Of a DNA stretch of 32,072 nt, positions 7,231 through 15,485 are shown one piece after another; positions within the stretch are counted from its first letter, which is position 1, and every line of letters starts with the position of its first letter. The notes beneath the pieces are model-generated. The model had not been told where the DNA came from and ran no database searches. It was given only the letters and a program-made list of their open reading frames with translations. Source of the stretch: a virus; IMG/VR virus record IMGVR_UViG_3300019487_000073, positions 1 through 32,072 of that record. One strand, 5' to 3'. The translations under genes and the position numbers were made by a program.

Positions 7231-9537
7231 ATGGCAACGAAGCTGAGTGATGAAGAAAAACGACTATTAAAACAAATAGTCGACCATTTCGAGAATGAGG
7301 ATAGAGACGTAAGAGATAGACAGATTCGTCTATGGAAACGTCTTAAACTCATGTGGGATGGATTTCATAGAATCTGGTATAGTGAAGTTGCGCACGATTG
7401 GCGTGTATGGGATGAAGTTCAGGACTATGATACGTCTAACCAGGAATATTATGATAAGCCTATCAATGTATTCCGGGCTTATCTTGAAACGATTATCGCG
7501 GCATTATCAACTACTATTCCACCAATTAAATGTTATCCAGATGATGCGGATTCTCCTCTTGATATTGCTACTGCTAATGCTGGAGATAAAATAGCTGACT
7601 TGGTTCAGAAGCATAACGATGCTTCAATGATTTGGTTACAAGCTCTTTATGTTTATTGCACAGAAGGAATGGTTGCAGCATATAATTATACTGATGAAGA
7701 TGAAAAGTATGGGACTTATGAAGAAGATAAATATGAAGATGTTCAGGAAGAAATAGAAACTCTTAATTGCCCTGAATGTGGTGCTGTAATTAATCCTGAT
7801 GAATATGACCCTTCTATTGAAACTTCTGAGCAATTAATGAATGAAGTACCAGAAGAATTAATGGCAATGAATGATATGATTTCGTGTCCTTCCTGTGGTA
7901 ATTCTATAGACCCAATTACAGGCAAGGAAGAGATTACTGTAACTCGTTTAGTTGGTAAAATCAAGAAACCAAAAGCAAGACAATGCATTGAAGTATATGG
8001 TGGTCTCTATATAAAAGTTCCTAATTACGCTAAAAAGCAATCAGATATTCCTTATCTTCTTTATAGTTACGAAACGAACTATGCTCTCGCGAGGCATCAT
8101 TATCCTGACATCAGAGATAAAATTCATCCTGGACAAGGTAATCCTGCAGAACCATATGCTAGATGGGGTAGAAATAATCCACAGTATCAGGGCGAATATC
8201 CGATAGATACTGTTACTATTCGTAACTGTTGGCTTCGTCCATCAGCATTTGAAATTCTTGAGGATGAAGATGAATGTAATTTACTTAAGAAGAGATTTCC
8301 AAATGGTGCTAAAGTAGTATTTGTTGAAGAAGAATGCGCAGAAGCACGAGATGAATCACTTGATGACCATTGGACTCTTACTTATAATCCTCTCGCGGAT
8401 TACTTAGTGCATGATCCAATTGGATTGCTGCTCACTTCAATTCAAGAAATTACTAATGACTTAGTTTCACTTACAGTCCAAACAATTGAGCATGGTATTC
8501 CACAAACATTTGCTGACCCAAATGTTCTTAATTTTGACCAGTATAGGCAAATGGAAACTATTCCTGGTGGAGTATACCCTGCTACTGCTAAATCAGGACG
8601 TTCAGTTGGAGATGGATTTTATGATGTAAGAACTTCTACTTTGTCACAAGAAGTAATTCCATTCATAAATATGGTCCAGTCATTTGGACAAGTAACATCT
8701 GGTGCTCTTCCAAGTCTTTTTGGTGGTCAATTAGAAGGAAGTGAAACTGCCTCTCAATACTCAATGAGTAGAGCACAGGCATTACAGAGACTACAGAGTA
8801 CCTGGAAAATGTTTACTGTATGGTGGAAACAGATTTTCGGTAAGGTTATTCCAGCATACATCAAAACAATGAAGAGTGATGAACGAGTTGTGCAAAAGAA
8901 TGAACTTGGGGGATTTGTTAATATTCTAATTCGTAAAGCAGAACTTGAAGGTAAGATTGGTTCTATTGAATTGGAATCGAATGAGAATCTTCCAATGTCA
9001 TGGAATCAAAGGCGCGATATGGTAATGAAGTTACTTGAGGCTAATAATCCTCAGATACTTCAACTTATTGCACATCCAGAGAATTTACCACTTATTTACG
9101 AGGCAATTGGCATTACTGATTTCTATGTTCCTGGTGAAGATGATAGGAACAAACAATACAATGAAATTCGTCAATTGGTGATTAGTGAACCAATTATTCA
9201 ATCAGTTACTCCTGAAGAAGAATTTGCTGCTGTTGAAGCAGGAATGCTTCCACCTGAACCAATGGAAATGCCATCAGTTGAAGTAAATCCAGAAATTGAT
9301 AATCATATTATTGAATTTGAAATTTGTCGTAAATGGTTAATTAGTGAAGAAGGCCAGATTGCAAAGATTGAAAATGAAGCAGGTTATAGAAATGTTCTTC
9401 TTCATGCTTTGCAGCATAAGCAATTCATGATGCAGTCAATGATTCCTAATGAGACTGGTGCTGCTCCATTAGAGAATCCAACAGAAAATACTGAAGCACC
9501 AATTCAAGGTGAAGCAAATGTCGGAACTACTCAATGA
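7231..9537 (+). CDS. Portal protein (P22-like) with inserted zinc ribbon
   Basis: 768 residues, long like P22 portals (about 725). The N-terminus is helical and basic (RQIRLWKRLKLMWDGFHRIWY), followed by a wing region. A central segment (PNVLNFDQYRQMETIPGG, then GALPSLFGGQLEGSETASQYSMSRAQALQRLQSTWKMF-type helices) resembles the stem/crown part of large portals. The portal is the dodecameric ring at one capsid vertex through which TerL pumps DNA and to which the tail binds. Unusual: residues ~180-222 hold CPEC and CPSC pairs (C180, C183, C219, C222), separated by an acidic loop, which look like a zinc ribbon set into the wing. The acidic C-terminus runs into the overlapping scaffold gene. Confidence 0.85.
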   Translation: MATKLSDEEKRLLKQIVDHFENEDRDVRDRQIRLWKRLKLMWDGFHRIWYSEVAHDWRVWDEVQDYDTSNQEYYDKPINVFRAYLETIIAALSTTIPPIKCYPDDADSPLDIATANAGDKIADLVQKHNDASMIWLQALYVYCTEGMVAAYNYTDEDEKYGTYEEDKYEDVQEEIETLNCPECGAVINPDEYDPSIETSEQLMNEVPEELMAMNDMISCPSCGNSIDPITGKEEITVTRLVGKIKKPKARQCIEVYGGLYIKVPNYAKKQSDIPYLLYSYETNYALARHHYPDIRDKIHPGQGNPAEPYARWGRNNPQYQGEYPIDTVTIRNCWLRPSAFEILEDEDECNLLKKRFPNGAKVVFVEEECAEARDESLDDHWTLTYNPLADYLVHDPIGLLLTSIQEITNDLVSLTVQTIEHGIPQTFADPNVLNFDQYRQMETIPGGVYPATAKSGRSVGDGFYDVRTSTLSQEVIPFINMVQSFGQVTSGALPSLFGGQLEGSETASQYSMSRAQALQRLQSTWKMFTVWWKQIFGKVIPAYIKTMKSDERVVQKNELGGFVNILIRKAELEGKIGSIELESNENLPMSWNQRRDMVMKLLEANNPQILQLIAHPENLPLIYEAIGITDFYVPGEDDRNKQYNEIRQLVISEPIIQSVTPEEEFAAVEAGMLPPEPMEMPSVEVNPEIDNHIIEFEICRKWLISEEGQIAKIENEAGYRNVLLHALQHKQFMMQSMIPNETGAAPLENPTENTEAPIQGEANVGTTQ

Positions 9538-10678
9538 TGAATTGAATGAGGAATTAGTCGTAACAGATGAAGAGGAATTAAAGGAAGAAGAATTAAAAGA
9601 AGAAGAGGAACCTGAAAAAGAAGAAAAAGAAAAAGATGAACTTGATGAAATTGAAGAAGATTTAAAGGAACCTGATGAAGACAACCTGGAACTAACCACT
9701 CCAGTTAAAAGGCGAGAAATTTTAGCTAAGTATCCACAACTTTTCAAGGATTTTCCATATCTTGAGAAGGCTTATTATAGAGAGCAGCAGTTTACAGAAT
9801 TAATTCCTACGATTGATGATGCGAGGGAAGCTGTTAGTAAAGCGAATACTCTTGATAGATTTGAATCAGACCTTTCTCGGGGTAATATTGAAACCACTCT
9901 TAAAGCAATAAAGAGTGGTGAAGGTTTTGAGCAGATGGTAGATAATCTGCTTCCGACTTTGGCATCAATTGATAAGGATGCATATATTCATGTAACTGGA
10001 AATATTATAAGAACCACTGTAATGAATATGATTAATTATGCAAAAGAGAAAAATAATGAAGAAGTAATGGAAGCTGCAAGAATCCTTAATGAGTTAGTAT
10101 TTGGCACTACCAAAATTGAAGAGCCAAAGAATCTTGCTAAACCTAGAGATGATAGTAAACAGGAATTGGAAAATGAACGTATTGCAATTGTTCAGGAACA
10201 GTTTGAAAATGTAAGGGATGAATTAAGTAATACCTTGAACAATGTTGTTAAAGGGTTAATTTCAAGTAATATTGATCCTAACGATTCGATGAGCAATTGG
10301 ACTAAAAAGAATGCAATTCGAGACTGCCACGAGAAGTTAGAGTCTCTTCTTAGTAATGATAAAAGACTCCAAGCAGTTATCGATAAATTGTGGGAAAATG
10401 CATTTAGAAGTAGATTTTCTAAACCATCGAAAGACCAAATCAAATCGGCTTGGATTTCTAGAGCTAAATCACTGTTGCCTGCAGTATTGAAACAGGCCCG
10501 AAATGAAGCTCTAAAAGGTGCAGGTAAAAGAAGTAATGATGAGGATGACACTCCTAAAAAAGGTCCAGTTCCTGTGGGTGGTCCTAAAAAGGTAATGGGT
10601 AACAAGAATAATTCACAAAAATCAAAGGAAATTCCAGCAGGAGTATCTACTCTGGATTTTCTAATGAGTGATGATTAG
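9518..10678 (+). CDS. Capsid scaffold protein
   Basis: 386 residues from ATG 9518, chosen over the GTG at 9509 because AAGGTGA lies just upstream at good distance; it overlaps the portal end by 20 nt. Residues 1-60 are almost entirely Glu/Lys/Asp/Leu (EELKEEELKEEEEPEKEEKE), then long helices, and a basic C-terminus (RNEALKGAGKRSN, KKGPVPVGGPKKV). An acidic helical body with a basic C-terminal coat-binding end, placed between portal and major capsid genes, is the classical scaffold pattern. It directs prohead assembly and is then lost. Confidence 0.8.
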   Translation: MSELLNDELNEELVVTDEEELKEEELKEEEEPEKEEKEKDELDEIEEDLKEPDEDNLELTTPVKRREILAKYPQLFKDFPYLEKAYYREQQFTELIPTIDDAREAVSKANTLDRFESDLSRGNIETTLKAIKSGEGFEQMVDNLLPTLASIDKDAYIHVTGNIIRTTVMNMINYAKEKNNEEVMEAARILNELVFGTTKIEEPKNLAKPRDDSKQELENERIAIVQEQFENVRDELSNTLNNVVKGLISSNIDPNDSMSNWTKKNAIRDCHEKLESLLSNDKRLQAVIDKLWENAFRSRFSKPSKDQIKSAWISRAKSLLPAVLKQARNEALKGAGKRSNDEDDTPKKGPVPVGGPKKVMGNKNNSQKSKEIPAGVSTLDFLMSDD

Positions 10679-10707
10679 CTCATAAGGGCTAGGGAAATGG
10701 AAAAATT

Positions 10708-11955
10708 ATGGCAGTAGCTGAACAACAGGTAGTAGCTCTAGAATTAGAGCGCGTAATTCCTAAGATTCGTGTTTTGTTTGAACGGGATGATGTGTTCTTT
10801 GCACATATTCAGAAGCGAGATGTGGAAAGAATTAGTTATCGCCAGATGCGAATTCCTCTTGAAATTCGTCCTGGTGGTAGCTTTCAGTATTTTAATCCTA
10901 ATGGTGGTGATTTGGGTCGCGGGGGTGGTCCTACTTGGGATAAGGCAGTAGTTAATTCAGTATTTGTAAGTGAGAATATTGAATATACTAAACTTACTCA
11001 GTGGGCTACTGATTCTGACCGTAAAGCAATTACTAATGCTGTTAGGAGACTTACTGCAACTGCATTGGATGAATTGCGGCGACAGCTTGATGCTCAGATG
11101 ATGCAAGCTGGAACTGGTGTAATTGGAACGATTACTACTGTTAGCACAAGTGGTGGAGTAGATACTTATACTCTAACTACTGATGGATTTGGTGCGCGTC
11201 TGATGCGTTTTGGTCAGACTATTCAGGTGTTTGATTCTACTCTTGCAACAAATCGCGGTAGCGGAACCATTACTCAGTGGGATGTCGAGAATAAGACTAT
11301 TCAAGTCACTCCTGCTATTGCTGGTGCTGTTGCTACAGATTTGATTGTAACAGCGGGTATTGATTCTCCATTGTCATTGCCTGCATTGTATGGTGTTCCT
11401 TATCATCACAGCAATGCATCGACTGGAACATGGCTTGGATTCAGCCGTTCATCGAATCCCGAAATTCGTTCCAATCGTGTTAATGCTGGTGGTTCTACTT
11501 TGTCGTTGCCACTTCCTCGATTGGCAATTAATAAGATTGGTAATCGAGTTGGTTTGAAGAATAACTTTAAACCAATGGCATGGATGCATCCTGCTCAGAA
11601 ACAGGCTTATGAACAGATTGGTCAGCTTGTTTCAACTATTTTCAAGGAACCAAAAGAGCAGGGATTGAATATGTATTTTGACCGTATGCAAATGGCTGGT
11701 GCAGAGGTCAATGTGTCATTTAATTGGAATACTAAACGTATTGACTTTGTATCTCCTGAAGTTTGGGGTCGTGGTGAAACACTTCCAATTGGATTCTATA
11801 CCACGGATGGGCGTAAGATTTTTGAAATTCGTGGGTCATCGGGTGGAGTTGCAACAGCTGAAATTTTCTACATGGTCGTTGGAACTCAGTTCTTCGTAAA
11901 CAATCCAGCAGCAACAGCTTATATTGATAATCTGTTGGTGCCAACTGGTTACTAG
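10708..11955 (+). CDS. Major capsid protein (HK97-fold)
   Basis: 415 residues. The N-terminal arm is helical (LELERVIPKIRVLFERDD). It is followed by an extended loop (E-loop-like) region with IRPGGSFQYFNPNGG, then the spine helix (ITNAVRRLTATALDELRRQLDAQMM). Residues about 115-205 form a beta-rich insert (TITTVSTSGGVDTYTLTTDG, TITQWDVENKTIQVT), placed like the insertion domain of P22-type coats. The C-terminal P/A-domain includes a MHPAQKQAYEQIGQL helix. Its position after the scaffold and before a small decoration-like protein supports the call. No propeptide cleavage or protease gene is seen. Confidence 0.9.
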   Translation: MAVAEQQVVALELERVIPKIRVLFERDDVFFAHIQKRDVERISYRQMRIPLEIRPGGSFQYFNPNGGDLGRGGGPTWDKAVVNSVFVSENIEYTKLTQWATDSDRKAITNAVRRLTATALDELRRQLDAQMMQAGTGVIGTITTVSTSGGVDTYTLTTDGFGARLMRFGQTIQVFDSTLATNRGSGTITQWDVENKTIQVTPAIAGAVATDLIVTAGIDSPLSLPALYGVPYHHSNASTGTWLGFSRSSNPEIRSNRVNAGGSTLSLPLPRLAINKIGNRVGLKNNFKPMAWMHPAQKQAYEQIGQLVSTIFKEPKEQGLNMYFDRMQMAGAEVNVSFNWNTKRIDFVSPEVWGRGETLPIGFYTTDGRKIFEIRGSSGGVATAEIFYMVVGTQFFVNNPAATAYIDNLLVPTGY

Positions 11956-11969
11956 AAAAGAGAGAAATC

Positions 11970-12284
11970 ATGAGTGACCTTCTACATCAAAATTTCTCTA
12001 CTGTTCAGAGTAATCAGCAGCCTGCTCCACCGACAATTGCAAGTGCAGCTACTATTACTCCCACTACACGTTTCTCGTTTGTTAGTGGAACTGCACAACT
12101 GGAGAATATCACTTCACCCACAACTGGGTATGGTGAAATTGTATTGATGTTTACCAACGCGGCACCTGGAGTATTTCTGACTACTGGTAATATTCTAACT
12201 GCTTACCAGCCAATTCAGAATCGACCTGTAACTTTGTATTACGTGCAGCAAACTGGTAAATGGTATGTTCAAACAGTAGCGTAG
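11970..12284 (+). CDS. Head decoration-like protein
   Basis: 104 residues directly after the major capsid gene, with an AGAGAGAAA binding site. A flexible Pro/Gln/Ser-rich arm (about 1-28, NQQPAPPTIASAA) leads to a beta domain (RFSFVSGTAQLENI, GEIVLMFTNAAPG, VTLYYVQQTGKWYVQTVA). Small proteins with an N-terminal arm and beta barrel after the coat gene often cap or cement the capsid lattice. This role is inferred. A structured RNA element starts 3 nt after the stop. Confidence 0.7.
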   Translation: MSDLLHQNFSTVQSNQQPAPPTIASAATITPTTRFSFVSGTAQLENITSPTTGYGEIVLMFTNAAPGVFLTTGNILTAYQPIQNRPVTLYYVQQTGKWYVQTVA

Positions 12285-12286
12285 TT

Positions 12287-12350
12287 TATTCTTGGCTGGG
12301 GCTTCTTGAATTTGGATAAGAAGCCCTGGCATTATTGCTGGCCGAGAATA
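12287..12350 (+). ncRNA. Structured intergenic RNA element A (two nested stems)
   Basis: The 79-base gap after the decoration gene folds well by eye. TATTCTTGGC (12287-12296) pairs with GCCGAGAATA (12341-12350): 10 pairs, one of them T-G. Inside, GGGCTTCTT (12299-12307) pairs perfectly with AAGAAGCCC (12318-12326), loop of 10. No U-tract follows, so it is not a typical terminator. It ends right before the GGAGAAAAAT binding site of the 12364 gene. It could be an mRNA stabiliser, processing site or translation control element. Confidence 0.55.
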
Positions 12351-12363
12351 GGAGAAAAATAAA

Positions 12364-13224
12364 ATGGGTAATTTGGGTGGCGGAAGTATTTGGCCTTCAA
12401 TTAAGGCTTATGCAAGTGGAGCATCACTAACAGGACTTCCATTTGCAAGGAATCAATGGTATGTAGGTGCATTGTCTCCTGTATTTGGAACTCAAGTAGG
12501 AACAATTTCAGAAATGCTGGCACTCGCGCAACCTGGAGACGTTGCATTTCTAGGCCCACAGCAACATACAGAAGGTAATTTGGTTATTCCAGCAACACTA
12601 ACCAATTTTACTATGATTGGTGCTGGTAATCGTGGTTCAGCTTTTATTGAACCATCTACTGCTGGAGATGAAGGACTAACAGTTCTAGCAGATGATGTAA
12701 CTCTAATCAATGTTGGAGTTGCTGATGGTGGTTCGGGTGATTATGGTTTGTCTGTTGGTAGCCAAACTGTATCGCCTGATAGATTCCGTGCATACGGTTG
12801 TAAATTTGAAGGAAGTGCAATTGGTGCTCGATTGTATGGCGCGGGAGATATTCTACTTGATGATTGTGAATTTGCTTGGGCTAACGTGGGACTACAATTC
12901 AGAGCAAATGATATTGGATTTGTTACGCAGGCTTTTGTCCAGCGTAGTAGATTCCATAACAATGCTACTGCTTGTGTCAGTCATAATGCAGCTAGTCAGG
13001 TAGTTAACAATCTTCAGTTATGGAATAACATTTTTGACCAACTTGAAGATGGGACTGAACCAGCTGATTTCATTTTGCTTTCAGATAATGGAAACACTGG
13101 AGTTATTGCAGGTAACATGTTTGCAATTGCAACTAATGATACTAATAAATTAACTATTGGAACTGGATTGATGTGGGCACCAAATGGAACTGAAGCTGGT
13201 TGGTCTACGGCTAGACCTGCATAG
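12364..13224 (+). CDS. Parallel beta-helix virion protein
   Basis: 286 residues with a strong GGAG-type binding site. After an N-terminal segment (LPFARNQWYVGALSP) come stacked short strands typical of right-handed beta-helices: TEGNLVIPATLTNFTMIGAG, LTVLADDVTLINVGV, AYGCKFEGSAIGARLYGAGD, ILLDDCEFAWANVGLQF, FVQRSRFHNNATACVS, LQLWNNIFDQL. Asn/Asp ladders and Gly turns recur about every 20-25 residues. Such folds occur in phage spikes, often with glycan lyase or hydrolase activity, but I see no defined active site. Its place in the head block, not among the fibres, suggests a head-surface protein. Confidence 0.8.
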   Translation: MGNLGGGSIWPSIKAYASGASLTGLPFARNQWYVGALSPVFGTQVGTISEMLALAQPGDVAFLGPQQHTEGNLVIPATLTNFTMIGAGNRGSAFIEPSTAGDEGLTVLADDVTLINVGVADGGSGDYGLSVGSQTVSPDRFRAYGCKFEGSAIGARLYGAGDILLDDCEFAWANVGLQFRANDIGFVTQAFVQRSRFHNNATACVSHNAASQVVNNLQLWNNIFDQLEDGTEPADFILLSDNGNTGVIAGNMFAIATNDTNKLTIGTGLMWAPNGTEAGWSTARPA

Positions 13225-13239
13225 AAAGGAGAATAAACA

Positions 13240-13428
13240 ATGCCACAGGATGCAATTCAGCGTCGTTTTGAAGTTGGACAAGTTGTTAATGTTCCTTGTA
13301 TCGTTACTGCTGTGGGAGGTGATGGAGCAGAACCTACAGTAACAATGACAACTAAGTATGCAGGATTCAATGGTAATACTGATACTGTTGGTCCATTGGA
13401 TGCAAATCAAGTGATTGTTGACCAGTAA
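13240..13428 (+). CDS. Small beta-barrel-like head protein
   Basis: 62 residues with a perfect AAAGGAG binding site 8 nt before the ATG, suggesting high expression. The sequence (RRFEVGQVVNVPCIVTAVGG, TVTMTTKYAGFNG) fits a small SH3-like or OB-like barrel. A single Cys. It follows the beta-helix gene and precedes a structured RNA element. A minor or abundant head accessory protein is likely; no family recognised. Confidence 0.7.
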   Translation: MPQDAIQRRFEVGQVVNVPCIVTAVGGDGAEPTVTMTTKYAGFNGNTDTVGPLDANQVIVDQ

Positions 13429-13432
13429 TTTT

Positions 13433-13531
13433 TAGTGGGCTATTCATCATGAATAGGGCAACTTATTTGGGAACTATTCTCTTGGAATGGTAGGTTGAGC
13501 AAGCAGCTAATAGATTGCAAATAACCCACTA
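13433..13531 (+). ncRNA. Structured intergenic RNA element B (multi-branched)
   Basis: The 118-base gap starting 4 nt after the 13240 gene has a closing stem TAGTGGG (13433-13439) with CCCACTA (13525-13531). Inside are hairpin 1 CTATTC (13440-13445) / GAATAG (13451-13456), loop 5; hairpin 2 ACTATTC (13473-13479) / GAATGGT (13485-13491), one G-T pair, loop 5; and a weak third GCAA (13499-13502) / TTGC (13515-13518). The closing stem is followed by a run of five T, as in intrinsic terminators. It precedes the AGGTGA site of the 13547 gene. Not a tRNA. Function unknown. Confidence 0.55.
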
Positions 13532-13546
13532 TTTTTAGGTGATAAG

Positions 13547-14077
13547 ATGGATAAAGAAATTGAATATATTAATCAGAAATTAATTGATAATTTTGGATTG
13601 GATACTTCTACAGGTCGACCTATATGGCGCGTGGTATTCAGTGATGACCAATTTGAAAAAAGACTAATGGATGTTACTGATGAAGGACTACAACTGCTGT
13701 ATCCAGTAGTGAGAGAAGTTCCAAAATATAGACAATGGATTCAGCATAAATGGGTTCTTGAAAGGTTAGTTGTGGTTCCCGAAGTGAATCAGAAAGAATT
13801 ACCTGATTTGAAATTAAGTTATGAACCACTCTTTGTATTTGAAGATGGAAAAGGAAATCCACTTCCCGCTAAATGGGAAGTTGCTAAGTTTGTAGTTGAT
13901 ACTGTATATGCAGCTACCGGAAAGGAATCATTGGCGAAATATAAAGAAGACCCAGATGCTGCAAAGAAGAGAGTGAAACAGATAGAAGAAGAACTTTTTG
14001 GTGATGTTCAGTCAGATGTAATTGACTCATTACATACAAAACAGGGAGTAGTCGTCCCAGAAATGAAGGAGAGTTAG
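13547..14077 (+). CDS. Conserved-type phage head protein, unknown function
   Basis: 176 residues. The N-terminal part has RPIWRVVFSDDQFEKR and VPKYRQWIQHKWVLERLVVVP, a pattern I recognise from uncharacterised proteins beside capsid genes of other environmental phages. The C-terminus is charged and helical (AAKKRVKQIEEELFGD). An AGGTGA lies just upstream of the ATG. Likely a soluble head completion or assembly protein, but no function is known to me. Confidence 0.75.
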   Translation: MDKEIEYINQKLIDNFGLDTSTGRPIWRVVFSDDQFEKRLMDVTDEGLQLLYPVVREVPKYRQWIQHKWVLERLVVVPEVNQKELPDLKLSYEPLFVFEDGKGNPLPAKWEVAKFVVDTVYAATGKESLAKYKEDPDAAKKRVKQIEEELFGDVQSDVIDSLHTKQGVVVPEMKES

Positions 14078-14081
14078 TATC

Positions 14082-14765
14082 ATGCCGTTTCCTGGTATTG
14101 CAGATTTTCGTAAGAGAACAATTAGAACTCCTGAGAACCCTCTTGATAAATGCACTATTGTATCGATTTATCCTCGTGAAATTGATGAGATAAAACATAC
14201 AATTCAGCCCGGTAGATTTATTCTTCCTGCAGGTTCATATGAGAATCCCGCTGTTTTAGTTGTTGGTTCATCATCTTGGTGGAAAGATATAGATGAAAAT
14301 CAACCTCTACTTGAAATTCCAAATTCTTCTATTCAAGTAGCAGACTCAGTCGTTAAAGATTATTGCAGTGGTATCCTTGAATGCAACATGGCTGATATTA
14401 TGCCCGGTATCTTTTATATTCCTGGCTCTCATACCACCATTGATATTAAAACCAAGCATAAAGTTCAGCTAGATAAGGCAAGGGATAATCAACTTCGCTG
14501 GTATAAGCGATTGATTTTTGTGGCTGATTATCTTTGGGCAAATAGCCAAGGTAATCCGCTTGCGATTAGTGATGATATGAGACTCGCTGCTAAAGAATTG
14601 GGACAGAATACTAAAGAATGGTTGCAGGATTTCCAATTGACTGAAACGGTTCGCTGTGTTGCCTGTGGTCATTTGCGTAATCCTTTGTTTCCTGTGTGTC
14701 CGAATTGCAAGTCAATTATTGATACAGGTAAAGCTAAGGAATTGGGCATTAGGACTGCGCAGTAA
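14082..14765 (+). CDS. Hypothetical protein with C-terminal zinc ribbon
   Basis: 227 residues, starting 4 nt after the previous stop. The main body is mixed alpha/beta (CTIVSIYPREIDEIKHTI, NPAVLVVGSSSWWKDI). The last 40 residues contain CVACGH and CPNCK (Cys about 191, 194, 207, 210), a classic rubredoxin-like zinc ribbon. It is placed between head and connector genes. I have seen similar proteins in this position in environmental phages, but their role is not established. It may help head completion or bind DNA or the host RNA polymerase. Confidence 0.75.
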   Translation: MPFPGIADFRKRTIRTPENPLDKCTIVSIYPREIDEIKHTIQPGRFILPAGSYENPAVLVVGSSSWWKDIDENQPLLEIPNSSIQVADSVVKDYCSGILECNMADIMPGIFYIPGSHTTIDIKTKHKVQLDKARDNQLRWYKRLIFVADYLWANSQGNPLAISDDMRLAAKELGQNTKEWLQDFQLTETVRCVACGHLRNPLFPVCPNCKSIIDTGKAKELGIRTAQ

Positions 14766-14771
14766 TTGCTA

Positions 14772-15485
14772 ATGGATGAAAGAGAAATGAGCACACCACA
14801 ATTTTCTGCTGGTTCAGTTATGGATAAAGCTGCTGCATTGCTAAATGACAATGCTAAGCAGATTTATACTTATGAAGTTCAACTTCCCTACTTGAATATT
14901 GCACTACAGGATTTGAGAAAGGAATTGCAACTGAATAATTCTCCAGTTACAAATAAAACTAATGGAACACCAATAGAAATTCCAGCAGGAACAATTGAAG
15001 TTCCATTTAATGCACCATCTGGTCCTAAATTGCCAGTTGATTTGATTGAAATTCAACAATTATGGGAATCAAATGATGGAAATTATTTTACTCCCATGAC
15101 TAAAGTTGAATTTCTTCCTCATTATTTGGAAGGTTCAGTAATCAATCAATTGCTTATGTGGGAATGGAGTGGAAATTCAATTAAGTTTCTCCCTGCGAGT
15201 GCAGATAATTTTATTAAAATTGATTACATTCGAAATTTATTTCCTGCCCTCAATCATTCTAATGATAATATTGGAGTGATTAATGCGGATTCTTATTTGC
15301 AATTTCGCACCGCGTCACTCCTCGCGCAATTTGTAGCAGAGAATCCAACTCGCGCGGCTGCATTGAATACTGAAGTAATTATGGCCAGAGATAATCTTCT
15401 AGGAATTGATAATAAAGGTAAACAGGCAATTGCTACTAGGCGCAGACCATTTAGAGCTAGATGGAAACAGAGAGGATGGTGGTAA
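14772..15485 (+). CDS. Head-tail connector/adaptor protein
   Basis: 237 residues from ATG 14772; the frame also has a TTG at 14766 and an ATG at 14787, which would give 232 residues beginning MSTPQFSAGSVMDKAAALL. The N-terminus is helical (VMDKAAALLNDNAKQIYTYE, LPYLNIALQDLRKELQ). A beta middle follows (IEIPAGTIEVPFNA), then helices (LQFRTASLLAQFVAENPTRAAAL) and a basic tail (RRRPFRARWKQRGWW). Helical ring-forming adaptors of this size lie between portal and tail hub in P22-like phages (gp4 type). Call rests on architecture and position. Confidence 0.65.
   Translation: MDEREMSTPQFSAGSVMDKAAALLNDNAKQIYTYEVQLPYLNIALQDLRKELQLNNSPVTNKTNGTPIEIPAGTIEVPFNAPSGPKLPVDLIEIQQLWESNDGNYFTPMTKVEFLPHYLEGSVINQLLMWEWSGNSIKFLPASADNFIKIDYIRNLFPALNHSNDNIGVINADSYLQFRTASLLAQFVAENPTRAAALNTEVIMARDNLLGIDNKGKQAIATRRRPFRARWKQRGWW

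Noticed and set aside
9469-9747. 92-residue Ser-rich frame on the - strand
   Set aside because: Ser/Phe run is the complement of the Glu/Lys-rich scaffold N-terminus; a compositional artefact.
13449-13493. 14-codon leader peptide inside element B
   Set aside because: No Shine-Dalgarno and the start lies in a hairpin loop; no amino-acid-rich control run.
13482-13513. Sigma70-like promoter (TTGGAA ... TAATAG)
   Set aside because: Spacer is 20 nt and both boxes are poor; no support for a start of transcription.
13433-13531. Possible tRNA (cloverleaf-like fold)
   Set aside because: No T-arm GTTC sequence, no proper anticodon arm of 5 bp with 7-base loop, and no CCA-type acceptor end.
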